64,000 nucleotides of DNA from Fomes fomentarius (lineage: Eukaryota > Basidiomycota > Agaricomycetes > Polyporales > Polyporaceae): positions 1,116,001 to 1,180,000 of the forward strand of contig JABYQN010000004.1 of the NCBI GenBank assembly GCA_022606135.1, written 5' to 3'. Position 1 is the stretch's first letter. Each line of letters opens with the position of its first letter. Made by a program: the position numbers and the translations under genes. This document shows, in pieces, positions 20,546 through 32,000 of this stretch. The notes below the pieces were generated by a model that worked only from the letters and a program-made list of their open reading frames with translations, did no database searches and had not been told where the DNA came from.

Positions 20546-23451
20546 ATGTCTATGGAAGAGAGCATCAGTCTTGAGGAAACCAACAAGATCCGTATCTCTC
20601 TCGGTCTCAAGCCACTCACAGACGACAAGGCACCTGCTACAGACAAGGAGAAGCAAGCGGAGGACAACTATGCCAAACAACGCGAGCGGGAAGTGAAGGA
20701 ACGGCAAACAAAGTGCGTTAATTGTGTTCTGTTGCTCTGCATCCCTTCTGATCCATAACACATTTCCAGAGCGATTCAAGACCGTATTGCGAAGTGAGTA
20801 GGATTTCCTACGACCGTTCATACAGCCATACTTCTACATTCTATGCCCAGCTTGGGCCGTGATGTCCTGTCGTAAGAGCATAATGCTCATTGGGCCCTCT
20901 ACATAGGGTAAGAAACAAGAAGGAACTCAATGCGAAGCTCAAGGGTGCGACCCTCGGTGACACCGATGGCGACGTAGACGATACCCTGAAGTGGATCAAG
21001 CGAAGCAAAAAGAAGGAGAAGGAGCTGGCTAAGAAGCGACAGGAGGAGTTGGAGCATATGGACAAGGTCTTCCAAGGGGACGAGTATACCGAAAGTACGT
21101 CATAATATCTTTTGAAGTGGTTAGTGCCTGACCATAGTATTTCGCAGAGGACCTCGAGGGACTCAAAGTCAGTCATGACTTTGAAGGATTGAACGAGGGA
21201 GAAGCTCGCATCCTCACTTTGAAAGACAGTCGCATTCTCGATAACGAAGGTACGTGTCCTCGTCCCATCCCATTTTGTGAAGGCAGACTCAATCGCTGCT
21301 GTAGAGGATGAACTCCAGAACGTCGAGATGGCCGAACGCGAGCGGGAGAAGCAGAACCAGGAGCTGAAGATCAAGAAGCGAGATTACACGGGCTATGATG
21401 ACGAGGAGTTTGCCCCCGGTGTAGCTGGTATGAAGCGTGCAGTGCTTTCCAAGTATGATGATTTCCTGGAGGGACCGAAGGAGACAGTAAGTCATCGTGC
21501 ACCCTCACCTTCTCCCACGCTGTATTCATGTATATGTGTAGGATTTCCGCTTAGGAAGCTCAACACTGATCTCCCGCGAGATGAAGGATGGAAGTGTGGC
21601 TGTGCCTGTCAATAAGTCAATGCTTTCAATAGACTACGCCAGTATGTTTATTGGTTGTCAGTATTGGTTTTGATTCTTCTGTTGCTAACTCTATGTTTGC
21701 AGAGAATCTCGAGTCAGCGGACTACTTGCAATCAGGGGATGTTGGATTTAAAAAGCCAAAGGTGCGTGGTTGTATTTCGCTGTCAAACCTCCTACCAACG
21801 ATCATTCGTCTCCAGACCAAGAAGAAGCGCCCAACCCGTCGAGTCAATGCGGAGGAGTCAGACATCCCACCTGTAAATGGAGAAGACCAGATGCAGGTAG
21901 ACGAGAAGCCAATTGTCCCCCGCCCACGTAATTTGGATGTCAATTTCGTAGATGACGACGAGCTGCAAGCAGCTCTCACCCGCTCTCGACGCGCCAAGTT
22001 GCAAAAACCGAAGAAACTGTCTTCGGAAGAGATCGCGAAGCGAAGTTCGTTTGATTCCCCAGCAATGCAGATTGCTCGCTTGTAGCTAATCATTGTCATT
22101 GACAGTTGCTGAACAACGCGCAGAGTCAGAGGCGAAGGAGGTCATCATGGTCGATGACGACCAAGAGGACGGTGAAGGTGGTCTGACGATCGACGACACG
22201 TCCGAATTCGTCCGCGCCATCACTTTCGATCCAACAGCAGTCAAGAAGGAAACTGTTGAGCCATCTATCAGACACGAGCAATTGGGGGAACCGTCCCAAC
22301 AACCTTCAGCTTTGCCCCGCCACGGGAGCGAGGACATCGATCACCCAATGGAGGAGCTCGAGGCTGGAGAAGTCGTCGTCAAGGAGGAGGAAGACGAGGA
22401 AGCTATGCTGAACGCTATCGAGAACGCCATCAAGAAGACAGAAGAGATGGAGGCGTCTCAATTAAGTGGTCAAGCAGAAGCGGGTGTCGGCACCTCCGTC
22501 GAGCAGACTTTCGGGCAGGGCATGGCGGCGACTCTGACTATTCTCCGTCAGCAAGGCGTTCTCGCCAACCCAGGCGCAGACCAGTCCGAGCGCGAACATG
22601 TACAGCTCCAACGCGATCTGTGGCTTGCAGAGTATCGGCGGACACTCGCCCAGCGTGAGCTCGAGCGTTCGAAGACGCGCGGTGGTGGGAACAAGGATCA
22701 GGCTACGCGCGAATACGAGAACCGTCTTCGTGAGCAGCAGGAGGCCCGCCAGAACCTCGAGATGTACAAGACCTACAAGCCGGATGTCAACATCGTGTAT
22801 TACGACGAGTTCGGCAGGGTGTTGACGCCGAAGGAGGCGTGGAAGGCGCTCTCGCACAAGTTCCACGGCAAGGGGTCTGGCAAGGCGAAGACGGAGAAAC
22901 GCCTGAAGAAGATCGCCGAGGAGCGCAAGAAGGAGGCAATGGCGAGTGGTGACACCCCGCTTAGTATGAACCAGGCGTTTCAGATCCGCCAGGAGAAAAC
23001 TGGTCAGGCTCACTTCGTGCTGTCTGTCGGGAACAGAGGGTAAGTCTACTTCCTCTTGACATTCACTAGGCCCACCTTGATTTCGCGTATCAACAGTGCT
23101 GTCCCACAAGCGTCAGAGTTCCTCGACAGTCAGCCACTCTCGAAGGGAAAGACGGAGAAGAAGAACAAGAAGAAGCAGTCGGGCAAGGATGCCACACCAC
23201 AGCTTGATTCTACTGGATTCATGACTCTTCCCGCACCGCTGCTTAACGGTGGGAGTCCCGCGCCCGGTGCGTCAGCTAACGGCTCGCCCGCTCCCCGCCC
23301 AGGCTTCTCGAGGATATCAACGATGGCGGAAGTCGAGACACACGACGGCACGCCTGTACCGGCGGAGAGGACGAAGGTTGTCATTGGGCTCGGGGCGAAG
23401 AGGAAGGCAGCTGGAGAGGCTCAGGGCACCCCGCCACCGAAGAGGCGATAG
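20546..23451 (+). CDS. SNU66: SNU66/SART1 U4/U6.U5 tri-snRNP protein
   Basis: Tri-snRNP component required for pre-mRNA splicing. The start MSMEESISLEETNKIRISLG followed by LKPL is the family hallmark. Further motifs: WIKRSKKKEKELAKKRQEEL, GLKVSHDFEGLNEGEARILT (with LKDSRIL), YDDEEFAPGVAGMKRAVLSK followed by YDD, and ADYLQSGDVGFKKPK. The longest exon (22093-23040) contains FVRAITFDPTAVKKETVEPS, GMAATLTILRQQGVLANPG, VNIVYYDEFGRVLTPKEAWK and LSHKFHGKGSGKAKTEKRLK. The tail is rich in S, P and G and ends GTPPPKRR at 23451. About nine exons. The protein is mostly charged and coiled. It converges with the RNase H2 gene (129 bp). Confidence 0.94.
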
Positions 23452-23580
23452 TTAATCTCCATAGCTCATCATCCCCTACATGTTTCCTAGACGGCATACT
23501 AAAGATACAGTTATGATCGAGTACTGTACATCCATTACACAGCGGATTGCGCGAAGGTCAAGTCAGTGATAAACGTTCGG

Positions 23581-24882
23581 TCATAGTGCGCATACGCTAC
23601 TGATGCAAAGGTCTTTTGCGACTGCACAACGGTCTTTGTCCCGACCAGTCGCGTTGCTGAATGCTTGTCGAAGAGAGGCCTCACCATCATCCACCCTATT
23701 TCGCGGATGAATGCGTGCCAGGAGAATAGGGCGAAGGAACACTACCCACCATTCAACTGCATGGCCTGTTTTCTCAAGTGCGAGCTTGATGGGTGCCCAT
23801 GAGAAGCGGGCGAATGATGGGTATCCGAACGTTGGTTCCAACGAGTTTCTTATCCACGCTTGGGTTTTCGGATCTGCTTTCCGTAAGCAAGTCGCTCACC
23901 CCATGCGGCATTGCAATTCTTACCAGATGGATATCCGCTTCCTGTCTCCTCTGACCACTTTCCCTCGCTCTTGTATATCGTTTGAGCACCCGCATCTGTG
24001 AGCGTGTTCGGAACAGGGTTGTGGAAGAACCTAGATGCGATCTCCACGTCCGGAGCGAAGCTCTCTTCGTACAACCATCCCTCGATCCACGCGTCGCGGG
24101 TGACTTTCGCGGCGACACTGGCCGCACCAACGATCTTGAACTTGTGGTCCGCTTTCGTTTCCACAGTGAAGGAGATGTCGGGGAACAGCGAGGAGAGATA
24201 TGCTTGGTAGGTCGTCGTCTTCCCCAGCGCGTCGACGTACACCTATATCGCGCTGTCAGCATGCCAGGATAACATACAACGTGTTGAGCAAGAGCAGGGA
24301 CAGATGCGGACCTCACTGAGTTGCATACCTCGTGCGAGGACTTCCCGGATGAGTAAGACGGTTGCCTGTTGAGCCTGCTGGTTTAGGTTCACCGGTGGTC
24401 GACGAAGCATGCCGTTCGAGATCGCCTTCGGACTGGACGACAATAAAAGTAGGTTGAGTTTGGGCGGATACATGTCGCTCGCGGACATACCTCAAAACGC
24501 GAACAGACCAGCCCAGGTTGGCTGGATCTGAGCCCAGAGTCTCTAGGAGAGATGAGCGTACTTGCGCAGTCAATGTCTTCGAGTCTGGAATGTACGGCAC
24601 AGGACATGAGGACGCGTCGAGTTGGACGCGTGTGACTGGATACTCACCTGCGAACCCGAGCTTTTCAAGTTTCTCCTTATACGCCACCGGACAGTACGCG
24701 ACTCCGTAGACCATTGGTCCTAGCGCGGGCCCCCTTCCGGCTTCGTCGACACCTAAGATGTACGGGCCATCCGAGGTCGGTGTTGGGGAGTGATACGTGT
24801 ACGAGTCGGTGAGAGGCACCGAAGGACCCACAATAGATGGGACCCCAAGGGGTTTTTCCTGTGTGTCTTCCTGGGAGCTCAT
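23581..24882 (-). CDS. RNH201: Ribonuclease H2 catalytic subunit A
   Basis: Cleaves RNA in RNA:DNA hybrids and removes single ribonucleotides from DNA. The start at 24882 gives MSSQEDTQEKPLGVPSIVGP. The catalytic segment YILGVDEAGRGPALGPMVYG supplies the first Asp and Glu. DSKTLTAQVRSSLLE follows, then the exon with KAISNGMLRRPPVNLNQQA. VYVDALGKTTTYQAYLSSLF supplies the next Asp, and ADHKFKIVGAASVAAKVTRD the last. The eukaryote-specific C-terminus reads SGYPSDPKTQAWI, FGYPSFARFSWAPIKLALE and EWWVDDGEASLRQAF, ending at 23581. All four catalytic acidic residues are present. About seven exons. An intron splits the conserved C-terminal W-V-D-D segment near 23690-23735. Confidence 0.94.
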
Positions 24883-25198
24883 GCGTCGAGTGGGCCCTTG
24901 AGGTGGTACGGGATGCGCTCATTGAAGCGCTCAGCAAGACGCGTCTGACGCGACGCGTTGTTGTCCTATGTTTGTGGCATGCCGCAGTGTAATAATACGC
25001 CTGCACAGGCCGCAGGCCGCCTAATACAACGCCCCCGTCCTGCGATTCGCGCTGTAATAAGCGATTATGTCGTACAGTCGCATGAAACGTTGTCACCGTG
25101 TATAATCGCAATGATTCAATACATAGTGAGTACTTCTGTCTACAAAATTGTCTCGGGAACACGAATGCTTAACGATACATCGAACTATGCTGCACATT
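24883..25198. other. Intergenic between two minus-strand genes
   Basis: 316 bp between the RNase H2 start and the SQT1 stop. It should hold the RNase H2 promoter and the SQT1 3' UTR. I see no gene, repeat or RNA here. Confidence 0.4.
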
Positions 25199-26633
25199 TC
25201 ACTCTGTCGGGAACACTAGACACACACCCTCGTCTCCTGCGCTGACAATGACACCGCCACCAAGGCCTAGCGCTGCAGCTAGGACAGGTCCACTGTGACC
25301 CTTGTGTTCCCGCACCAGCGTCCCCGTACGTGCATCCCACGTCCGCAGCGTCTTGTCCGCCGATGCAGAGACGATGAGGTATCCTTTAGGCGCTGGAAGA
25401 TGGTGCAGCGAAGTCACCGCATCCTGCAAACAGATACCATCGATCAGCCACGCATCCATGCGGTAATGGGATCCGGAGAAACGGTACCTCATGCTCGAGC
25501 GTCGCCCGCAGCCTCATCGTACTCAGGTCCCATATACACGCCTTCCCATCCGTTCCACCAGTGACCACAACGCCGCCCGATGCGGCCGGCGCGGTTCCAG
25601 ACAATGGGCCCGGCGTCGTGAGCTCTACAAACTCCACAGCCTCGATACTTTCGCCATCCTGATGTCCTGCCAGCGCCCCGACCACTTCACCTTTGCTTAA
25701 ACTGATGACGCGCACACCGCCAGACGCGCCTCCTACGACTGCGAGAGTAGAGGCAGGGTTGACTGCAAGCGAAGTGATGCCGTCCAGCGCAAAACGAGCG
25801 TTGGTGGGGGTAAGTTTGAACACGGGTGAAGGAGAGCGGGGGTCCCAGAAGATCAGTGTCCCTTCTGCGTCCGCCGTGATGATTCGTTTTCCATCGGGGG
25901 TGAAGTCACCACAAGCGACAGGGGCAGTGTGGCCCGCGAAGACCTGCATGGTGTTGCCGGATGGCACTGCAACGACAGTCAACACTGGACGACACACGCG
26001 ACATTCGCCGACTCACGCTGCCACAACCATACCGTGGTGTCATTTGAACCAGCAAGGAGGACTGTGCCTTTGGGATGCCATCGCAACCACTAACAGGAAC
26101 GCGAGGTTAGGTGGTACCAATCTAAGCGAGATACTCCAACTCACCATGACTTCATCGGGCCCGGTCAACTCTGTCAAGAACTCCCACTGCCTGTAATGTT
26201 CTTTGCCCACTCTCCTCCAGACGCGCACCTTGCCGTCCATCCCACCCGTCGCAACGAGCTCACCGTCTGCACTGAACGCGGTCGATGTCACACTATCGGT
26301 GTGACCGGTGAGTTTGACGATCTCACCGCCTGTGCTGATGTCCCATATGTAACCAAGATCGTCTTCTCCACCCGAAGCAGCTAGCGGAGCGGTATGGTGT
26401 GTGGACACCGCGAAAACTGAGCCCTTGTGATTCGGAAAGTGCTGCATCGAATTATCCTCCCATACGATCTCCTCGTCTAGATGCCCTTCTACCGGGCCCT
26501 CCTCGTCGTCCTCGTCCATAAGGTGATCGCCGTCTTCCGCAACCTCGACAAGGACATCGTTTGGGTCAATGAACTCATCTCCCTCCTCCTCAGCCTCGTC
26601 GATGTGAACGTCCTCTTCGTGTCCGGGAGCCAT
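25199..26633 (-). CDS. SQT1: SQT1/AAMP-type WD40 protein
   Basis: WD40 propeller with an acidic N-terminal extension. In yeast Sqt1 is the dedicated chaperone of ribosomal protein uL16 (Rpl10); the animal counterpart is AAMP. The start at 26633 gives MAPGHEEDVHIDEAEEEGDE and an acidic stretch, then DNSMQHFPNHKGSVFAVSTH. Blades follow: GGEDDLGYIWDISTGGEI, LTGHTDSVTSTAFSADGELV, WLRWHPKGTVLLAGSNDTTV (with WLWQ), FAGHTAPVACGDFTPDGKRI, LSKGEVVGALAGHQDGESIE, GGTDGKACIWDLSTMRLRAT, SADKTLRTWDARTGTLV and GHSGPVLAAALGLGGGVIVS. The stop is at 25199. Four exons or so. The order of an acidic arm and about eight blades matches the family. Confidence 0.9.
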
Positions 26634-27138
26634 TTGGAGTGGATGTGGTCAGAGCAAAACGGAATTGAGTGGTATGTGCTCTCGATGGATGGTTGTGCGG
26701 CCCTTTAACGGGCGTCGGGCAACAGGAAACGGCGAAACAGCTGAGTAAAACGCAAACCTCTGCTTGGTGAGCACAAAATCTCGCGCGGGAGATACGCGAT
26801 CGGGATCGGGATCTCACATCCCTGCTCAGTAATAGACAATTCAAACTCCGCCACTCCCTCAGGGCGCCCGGGCGCTAGCATTACATACGCGCGTCGTGGC
26901 GTAACTGTAGGCTGGCCTCGAGCCTCGAGGCCACTCATCAGACCGCATGTGCCTCTATGTGCCTCTGCAGTGGCACCGTCTCCGCCTTCGTGAAGGGTCT
27001 GAAGGCTGTTAAAAACCCGCTGCATGTGGACCGTACCTCATCGATGACTCAACCTGCTGCAGGTTCGACTTTCCATCTGATTTTACCTGAGAGTAACCCC
27101 GGCGCGAGCATCTTCCTTCAGACCCTTCTAGTGCCTTA
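26634..27138. promoter_or_regulatory. Divergent promoter region between SQT1 and TDP2-like gene
   Basis: 505 bp between two outward-facing genes. The sequence gctcgaggcc/ggcctcgagc near 26915-26935 forms a short palindrome (cctcgagcctcgagg). No open frame here looks coding. Otherwise nothing distinctive is seen. Confidence 0.35.
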
Positions 27139-28376
27139 ATGGCAATCGCAGACGATCAGCAACCAGCAACCGCGGAAGTAGAAAATACTCGGACCGTATT
27201 GCACGATGACGACCAGCAAGCAGCGAAGCGCGATATTCAACCACAAGACGTCGATACGATTCATGATGTGCGAATCTTCCAAGTCCTGTCTAGTCGAACA
27301 GCCTCGTTTTCTACCATGACGCTGACTATCACGAGCGTATTTAGTCCCAGGACCCCACATTGAATTCTCAGCCTGACCCCTCTGCACGCCAGTCTGACTC
27401 TCCTCGCACCACCACGGAGTCGCCCCCTGGCGCCTCAGCGGACTCACCTCGCTCCGGTTCCGTCACCTCAGACTCCGAATCCAACCCTGACTCCGAGAAC
27501 TACGACATGGAGACGGACATCATACGCGACCTCCGAGTCAAGGCGTACTCACGGGAGGAGAAACGATGGTCCACAAAATACGAGTCAGCCCGCACGCCCG
27601 TCTTCTCCCTCCAGGTCGTAACCTGGAATGTCGACTTCATGGCGCCAGACACCGCCGGCAGACTTGCCTGCATCCTCCGCCATCTCCGAGACACGGTCCT
27701 CTCGAAACAACCAAAACCTTCTTGCATTTTGCTGCAAGAACTCGACAGCGCCAGCTTCGCAGAAGTCCTGGCTAACGCTTGGGTGCGCGAGCACTTCGCC
27801 GTTACGCCCCCAAACACAAAACGGTGGTGCGCCTCGTATGGGGTCGCCACACTCGTCTCGCGACATGCGAACATCCTGGGAGCGCAGATGCTGCAGTTCT
27901 ACCGCACGACGATGGGCAGGACGGCCCTGCTCGTCGACGTCGAGATGTACGTCCCCGATTCTGGGGGCGAGCGGCGCATCGTGCGGATCGCCAATACCCA
28001 TCTTGAGTCGCTTCCCATAGGGCAGCGCTCACGTCCCGCACAGTTGTGTGCGATCGCAGATCTCTTGCGCGGGGAGGAGGTGACTGGAGGTGGAGTGGTG
28101 GGAGGCGATATGAACATGATCGGACCTGCGGATGAGGACATTCATATCGTCGCAGGGCTGGTGGACGCCTGCGACGACCAATCTGCCGTAACATGGGGCT
28201 TCCAGCCACCTACGCGCTTCCCTCCTGGGCGATTAGATAGGATCTTCTACGCTGACGGCGGCCTCATGGTCGAGCCCGTCAAGGTCATAGGGAAGGGATT
28301 GAAAACGAAGCGTGGGGCATGGGCGAGTGATCACTACGGACTGATGACGACTATCCAGTTGGCACGGGCTCCTTGA
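27139..28376 (+). CDS. TDP2-like endonuclease/exonuclease/phosphatase-fold protein
   Basis: Member of the Mg-dependent EEP superfamily, closest by motif to tyrosyl-DNA phosphodiesterase 2, which removes trapped topoisomerase II from DNA 5' ends. Motifs in order: VVTWNVDFM (Asn), CILLQELDS (catalytic Glu), VRIANTHLES, VVGGDMNM (Asp and Asn), RLDRIF and ASDHYGLMTTI (catalytic His). The N-terminus is S/P-rich. The start is inferred: the main exon is closed upstream by TAG at 27342. A 77-bp intron (27268-27344, gtgcga...ttag) joins it in phase 0 to the ATG at 27139 (MAIADDQQPATAEVENTRTV). If that exon is wrong, the first internal Met is at about 27508. TDP2 carries TWN, LQE, GDTN and SDHWG; here GDMN and SDHYG replace the last two, so another EEP phosphodiesterase is possible. 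Confidence 0.75.
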
Positions 28377-28991
28377 TTTTTACGCTATACTCGTTCTTCT
28401 TATAGCCCTTTTCCCGTCAGCGGGTTATTATCGTAGCATTTGTATGATACTTGGAGTTCCCACCTGCCTCGAGGCGTAGTGAAGTGTCCGGGGTATGCCG
28501 ATGCAGTCCTCCATAGAACTGCTTTCACATACGCGGTTCTTGAGCTGCTGGACTTTAGGCACTGAGTGCCAAGCTTCTATGCGTGGAATTCACTATCCAG
28601 TCTCAATGAACCCGATTACCGCAAGTGACAGTGCGCGAGATTTGAACGTTGAAACGTTGAAAGCTGCAATGAAGTGCCAGTGCGTGACCTGCTACTTTGG
28701 GAGCTCGAAGCAGGCCGCAAGCGCCGTCTGACTGAAGCAACGGTTTGCCACGATGTGCAGTGTCCTCTACGTATACTACCGCAGCACACCTACCCGCATT
28801 TTCTTGCCGTTCAGGATGCACTTCATTTTGTGCTTCGAACGCTCGGCTGAACGGCTGCACCAGGTGGCGGGTCGCGATAAAGACCTTGGAAGCTTGGATC
28901 CTCGGCTTTGTTGCTGCACGCAGCTTCTCCAGCCTACCGCATCCCTCACCTGCAGTAGCATTCTCGACATACTAAAGCCACTCGCCTGCGC
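28377..28991. other. Intergenic, nothing recognised
   Basis: About 615 bp between the TDP2-like gene and the tandem repeat before the RdRP gene. Short frames on both strands (for example 28495-28731) lack family motifs and a convincing start. Treated as UTR and promoter. Confidence 0.35.
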
Positions 28992-29041
28992 AATCTACCG
29001 CTACCCCTCCTCATTGAATCTACCGTTACCCCTCCTCATTG
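28992..29041 (+). repeat. Two-copy 25-bp tandem repeat just before the RdRP start
   Basis: Units 28992-29016 and 29017-29041 abut exactly and differ at one base (C in the first, T in the second, tenth position). Each contains tacccctcctcattg, a CT-rich core. The array ends 13 bp before the RdRP ATG at 29055, so it lies in the 5' leader or core promoter. Confidence 0.9.
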
Positions 29042-29054
29042 CTTTGTCATCCTC

Positions 29055-32000
29055 ATGAACATTCAAATAGAAGACATTCCATTCACGGCCAAGATTTGGG
29101 AGGTCAAGCGGGCCTTTGCCAAAGTTCTACATGGTCCGGATTTCGCCCAGCCTGGGGATGCGCGCCCCATGTGAGTTCGTGACCCCCCAAAGACCTTGTC
29201 TCTAAAGTACGCGCAGCAATTTCGATGTCAAGCTGGAGCCCAGCCTCAACGGTCTCCCAAGCAACGGGAAGGGAACGCTCACAATTCCTGACCCCCATCT
29301 CGGGGAACAATTCTTCAGATGGGCCTTGAATCCGTATCACAACGTAAAAGTTGAGCATCGGGCCTTGAATGACAGAGGCGACGAGCGCGTCTTCTTCAAG
29401 AAGCTGTATCTCAGTAGGAGCAAGGAGAAGCCTCCTCACTGGCTGGTCCGCACGTTGAACAAAACACCATATCTGGAGCCCGAGGTGCAGGCGGAAAGGG
29501 AAGAGAAGCTCTGGCGCATCGGCCAGATACGGATTCTACTTGACGCCATTCAATTTGGTGTCTTCTTCCGCCGACCGGAAGATCCCCGCACTGCAAATCG
29601 TTCGTTCTCCAATGAGTACGAGATTCGGAGGTTGGATACTTTCGCTGGGGAGCTCCTATATGACTATGACCACAAGCTCCTCCGGGTTGAGGTGCGCCCC
29701 GCATGTGTTTAACTGACCAGGAGTGTGGCAATTAAATATTCCTTGGCGCAGATGGGCGATTCGGTCAGCAGCGATATTGTCGACCATATCGTCGTCGACC
29801 TCGACAATGTGAGGAAGAGCGCGTACGGCTCAGACCCCACTGGGCAGTACTGTGAGTGGAACGCTATGAGCCGCTCAGCTTTCGTGCTGACATGTCGACC
29901 ACAGATATTTGTCTCGAACTGTGGTCACCTCCACGGTTCGAGCGGCAGCCGCGACTCCGATACTACTCGGGGGAACGGCGCAAGGACAAGCAATTCCGGG
30001 AGCGATTGCCCCATCTTGGCGGGCCCCACGAACAGATTACTCAGTACGCATACCATCTCCGCCTTGTTCTCACCGACCCGAAGGCCCGGCGCGACCTGCG
30101 CGTACTGTACGAACAGGGTGGCATCCATCTTCCCGCCAAGGCCAACATCGACGTCACGTGTGAGGACTTCTTCGTCCCCGAACGCATGGCGGGAGTCCGC
30201 CAGTGGATCCTCGGCTTTGAATGGCCCGTCAGTTTCCAGCTCGAGGCGATGCTCCTCAATGGGTACATTAACACGGGAGATCTATTCAATATTCGTCTCG
30301 AGATAGAGCAACTCGTCCGCAATCGTCCGACTCTCGCCGCCGGCTTCCTGCGTCGATTCTCTGAGAAGTTGAAGTCAACTAGCGGCGCGAACGCCATCCT
30401 CCAGTCTTTCCGGACCACACTCGATGCAGAGCTGAAGCATGCAGACAGGCTTGCAGAGGAGATGGAGTCCGATAGTCATCGCCCCCAAAGGTCATTCTGT
30501 TGCCCGCACGTCATCGTAACACCCACGCGGATCGTCCTGGAAGGGCCGTACGACACGCAGTCAAACCGGATCATTCGCCGGTACTACGACTACCGAGAAT
30601 ACTTCGTTCGGGTAGAGTTCCGCGAGGAGAATCGCATGTCCTTCCGATGGCCTTTGGAGGCAAGTGTATTGTTAATTATGGACAGACGCTGTGATGTGCT
30701 CACTCGCTTCCTACAGGTGAGCGGCCGGTCGCTCATGGAGCAGCGTTTCGGACATGTCCTCAAGGAGGGCCTCGAGGTCGCAGGCCGGCTCTTCCGATTC
30801 CTCGGATACTCGACGTCCGGGCTGCGCGAGCACACGGCCTGGTTCATGGCCGATTTCGAGCACCCGCTCGAGGGGCTCGTCACTGCAGAGAAGATTCGAA
30901 GCGATCTGGGCGACTTCACGGGTTGCATCAGGATCCCGTCCAAGTATGCTGCACGAATCGCACAGGCGTTCAGCGGGACAGATCCGTCCGTGCGCATCAA
31001 GCGAGCTCAGTGGGACATGGTCGAAGATTTGGGCAAGGAGCCCTACCAACACACCGATGGCCAGGGCGTTATCTCGAAGGGACTCCGTGACCTCATCTGG
31101 GACGTCCTCACGGAAACGTGGCCGGACAGGAAAAAACTGATTCTGAAGCCATCCGCGGTGAGTGGCTACGCATTCTACGGGCACACTGTTCTCACTCTTT
31201 TGCTGCTGTCGCAGTATCAAATTCGATTCCTCGGTATGTCTCCGATGTCTATGATTAGAAACTTTCACCTGTGACGTCTGAGCTTGCACAGGTTTCAAGG
31301 GTGTTGTAGTAGTGGACGAGCGGCTCGAGGGCGAGTGCATGCGCCTCCGCCCTTCAATGAATAAATACACTGCCAAGGATCAGGAGGAAGCGGAAATAGA
31401 GATCGCGAAGGCATTCATCTATCCCGGGACCGCGCGATTGTGTCGGTGCGTAATGTGTCACATATCACACGGGGCCTCAGACGTCGTAACTGACAGGTTC
31501 TCGCAGTCCGCTCATCGCGGTGCTCGAAGACCGCGGGGTCCCAATACAGAGGTTTATCGATCTACAGGACGAGGCTAAACAGGTCGTCGTCAGTGCGACA
31601 GACTCGATCAAGGACACCGTCGAGCTCCTGAGGAAGCACGACTTAGGCAACGTTTTTGGACTTCGGCACCTTCTGCAGCACCTCGCCGATGCTGGCATGG
31701 AGATGATGCAAGGCAAGCCAGTAACCGAGCACACGGTTGATAACGAGTTCATCCGACGCTTGATCCGGTTCGCGCAAACGCATATCCTGCGCGAGATCAA
31801 GCATGACGCGCGCATCCCGATTCAGGATGCCCACCAGCTCGTCGGTGTTGTCGACGAGGGTCCGAGGTGGGAAGCTGATGGCGTTGAGAATGTCTTCTGT
31901 TTGAACGAATGGGAGATTTTCGGTACGTCAGGACCAGCACGTGTGCCTATGTCTGGAGGGAACCTGACAGCGCCCGTTGGTGCTAGCTTGTGTCCAGCAA

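Noticed and set aside
28495..28731. 78-codon frame between the TDP2-like and RdRP genes
   Set aside because: No domain, no promoter-like context, and open frames on the other strand overlap it.
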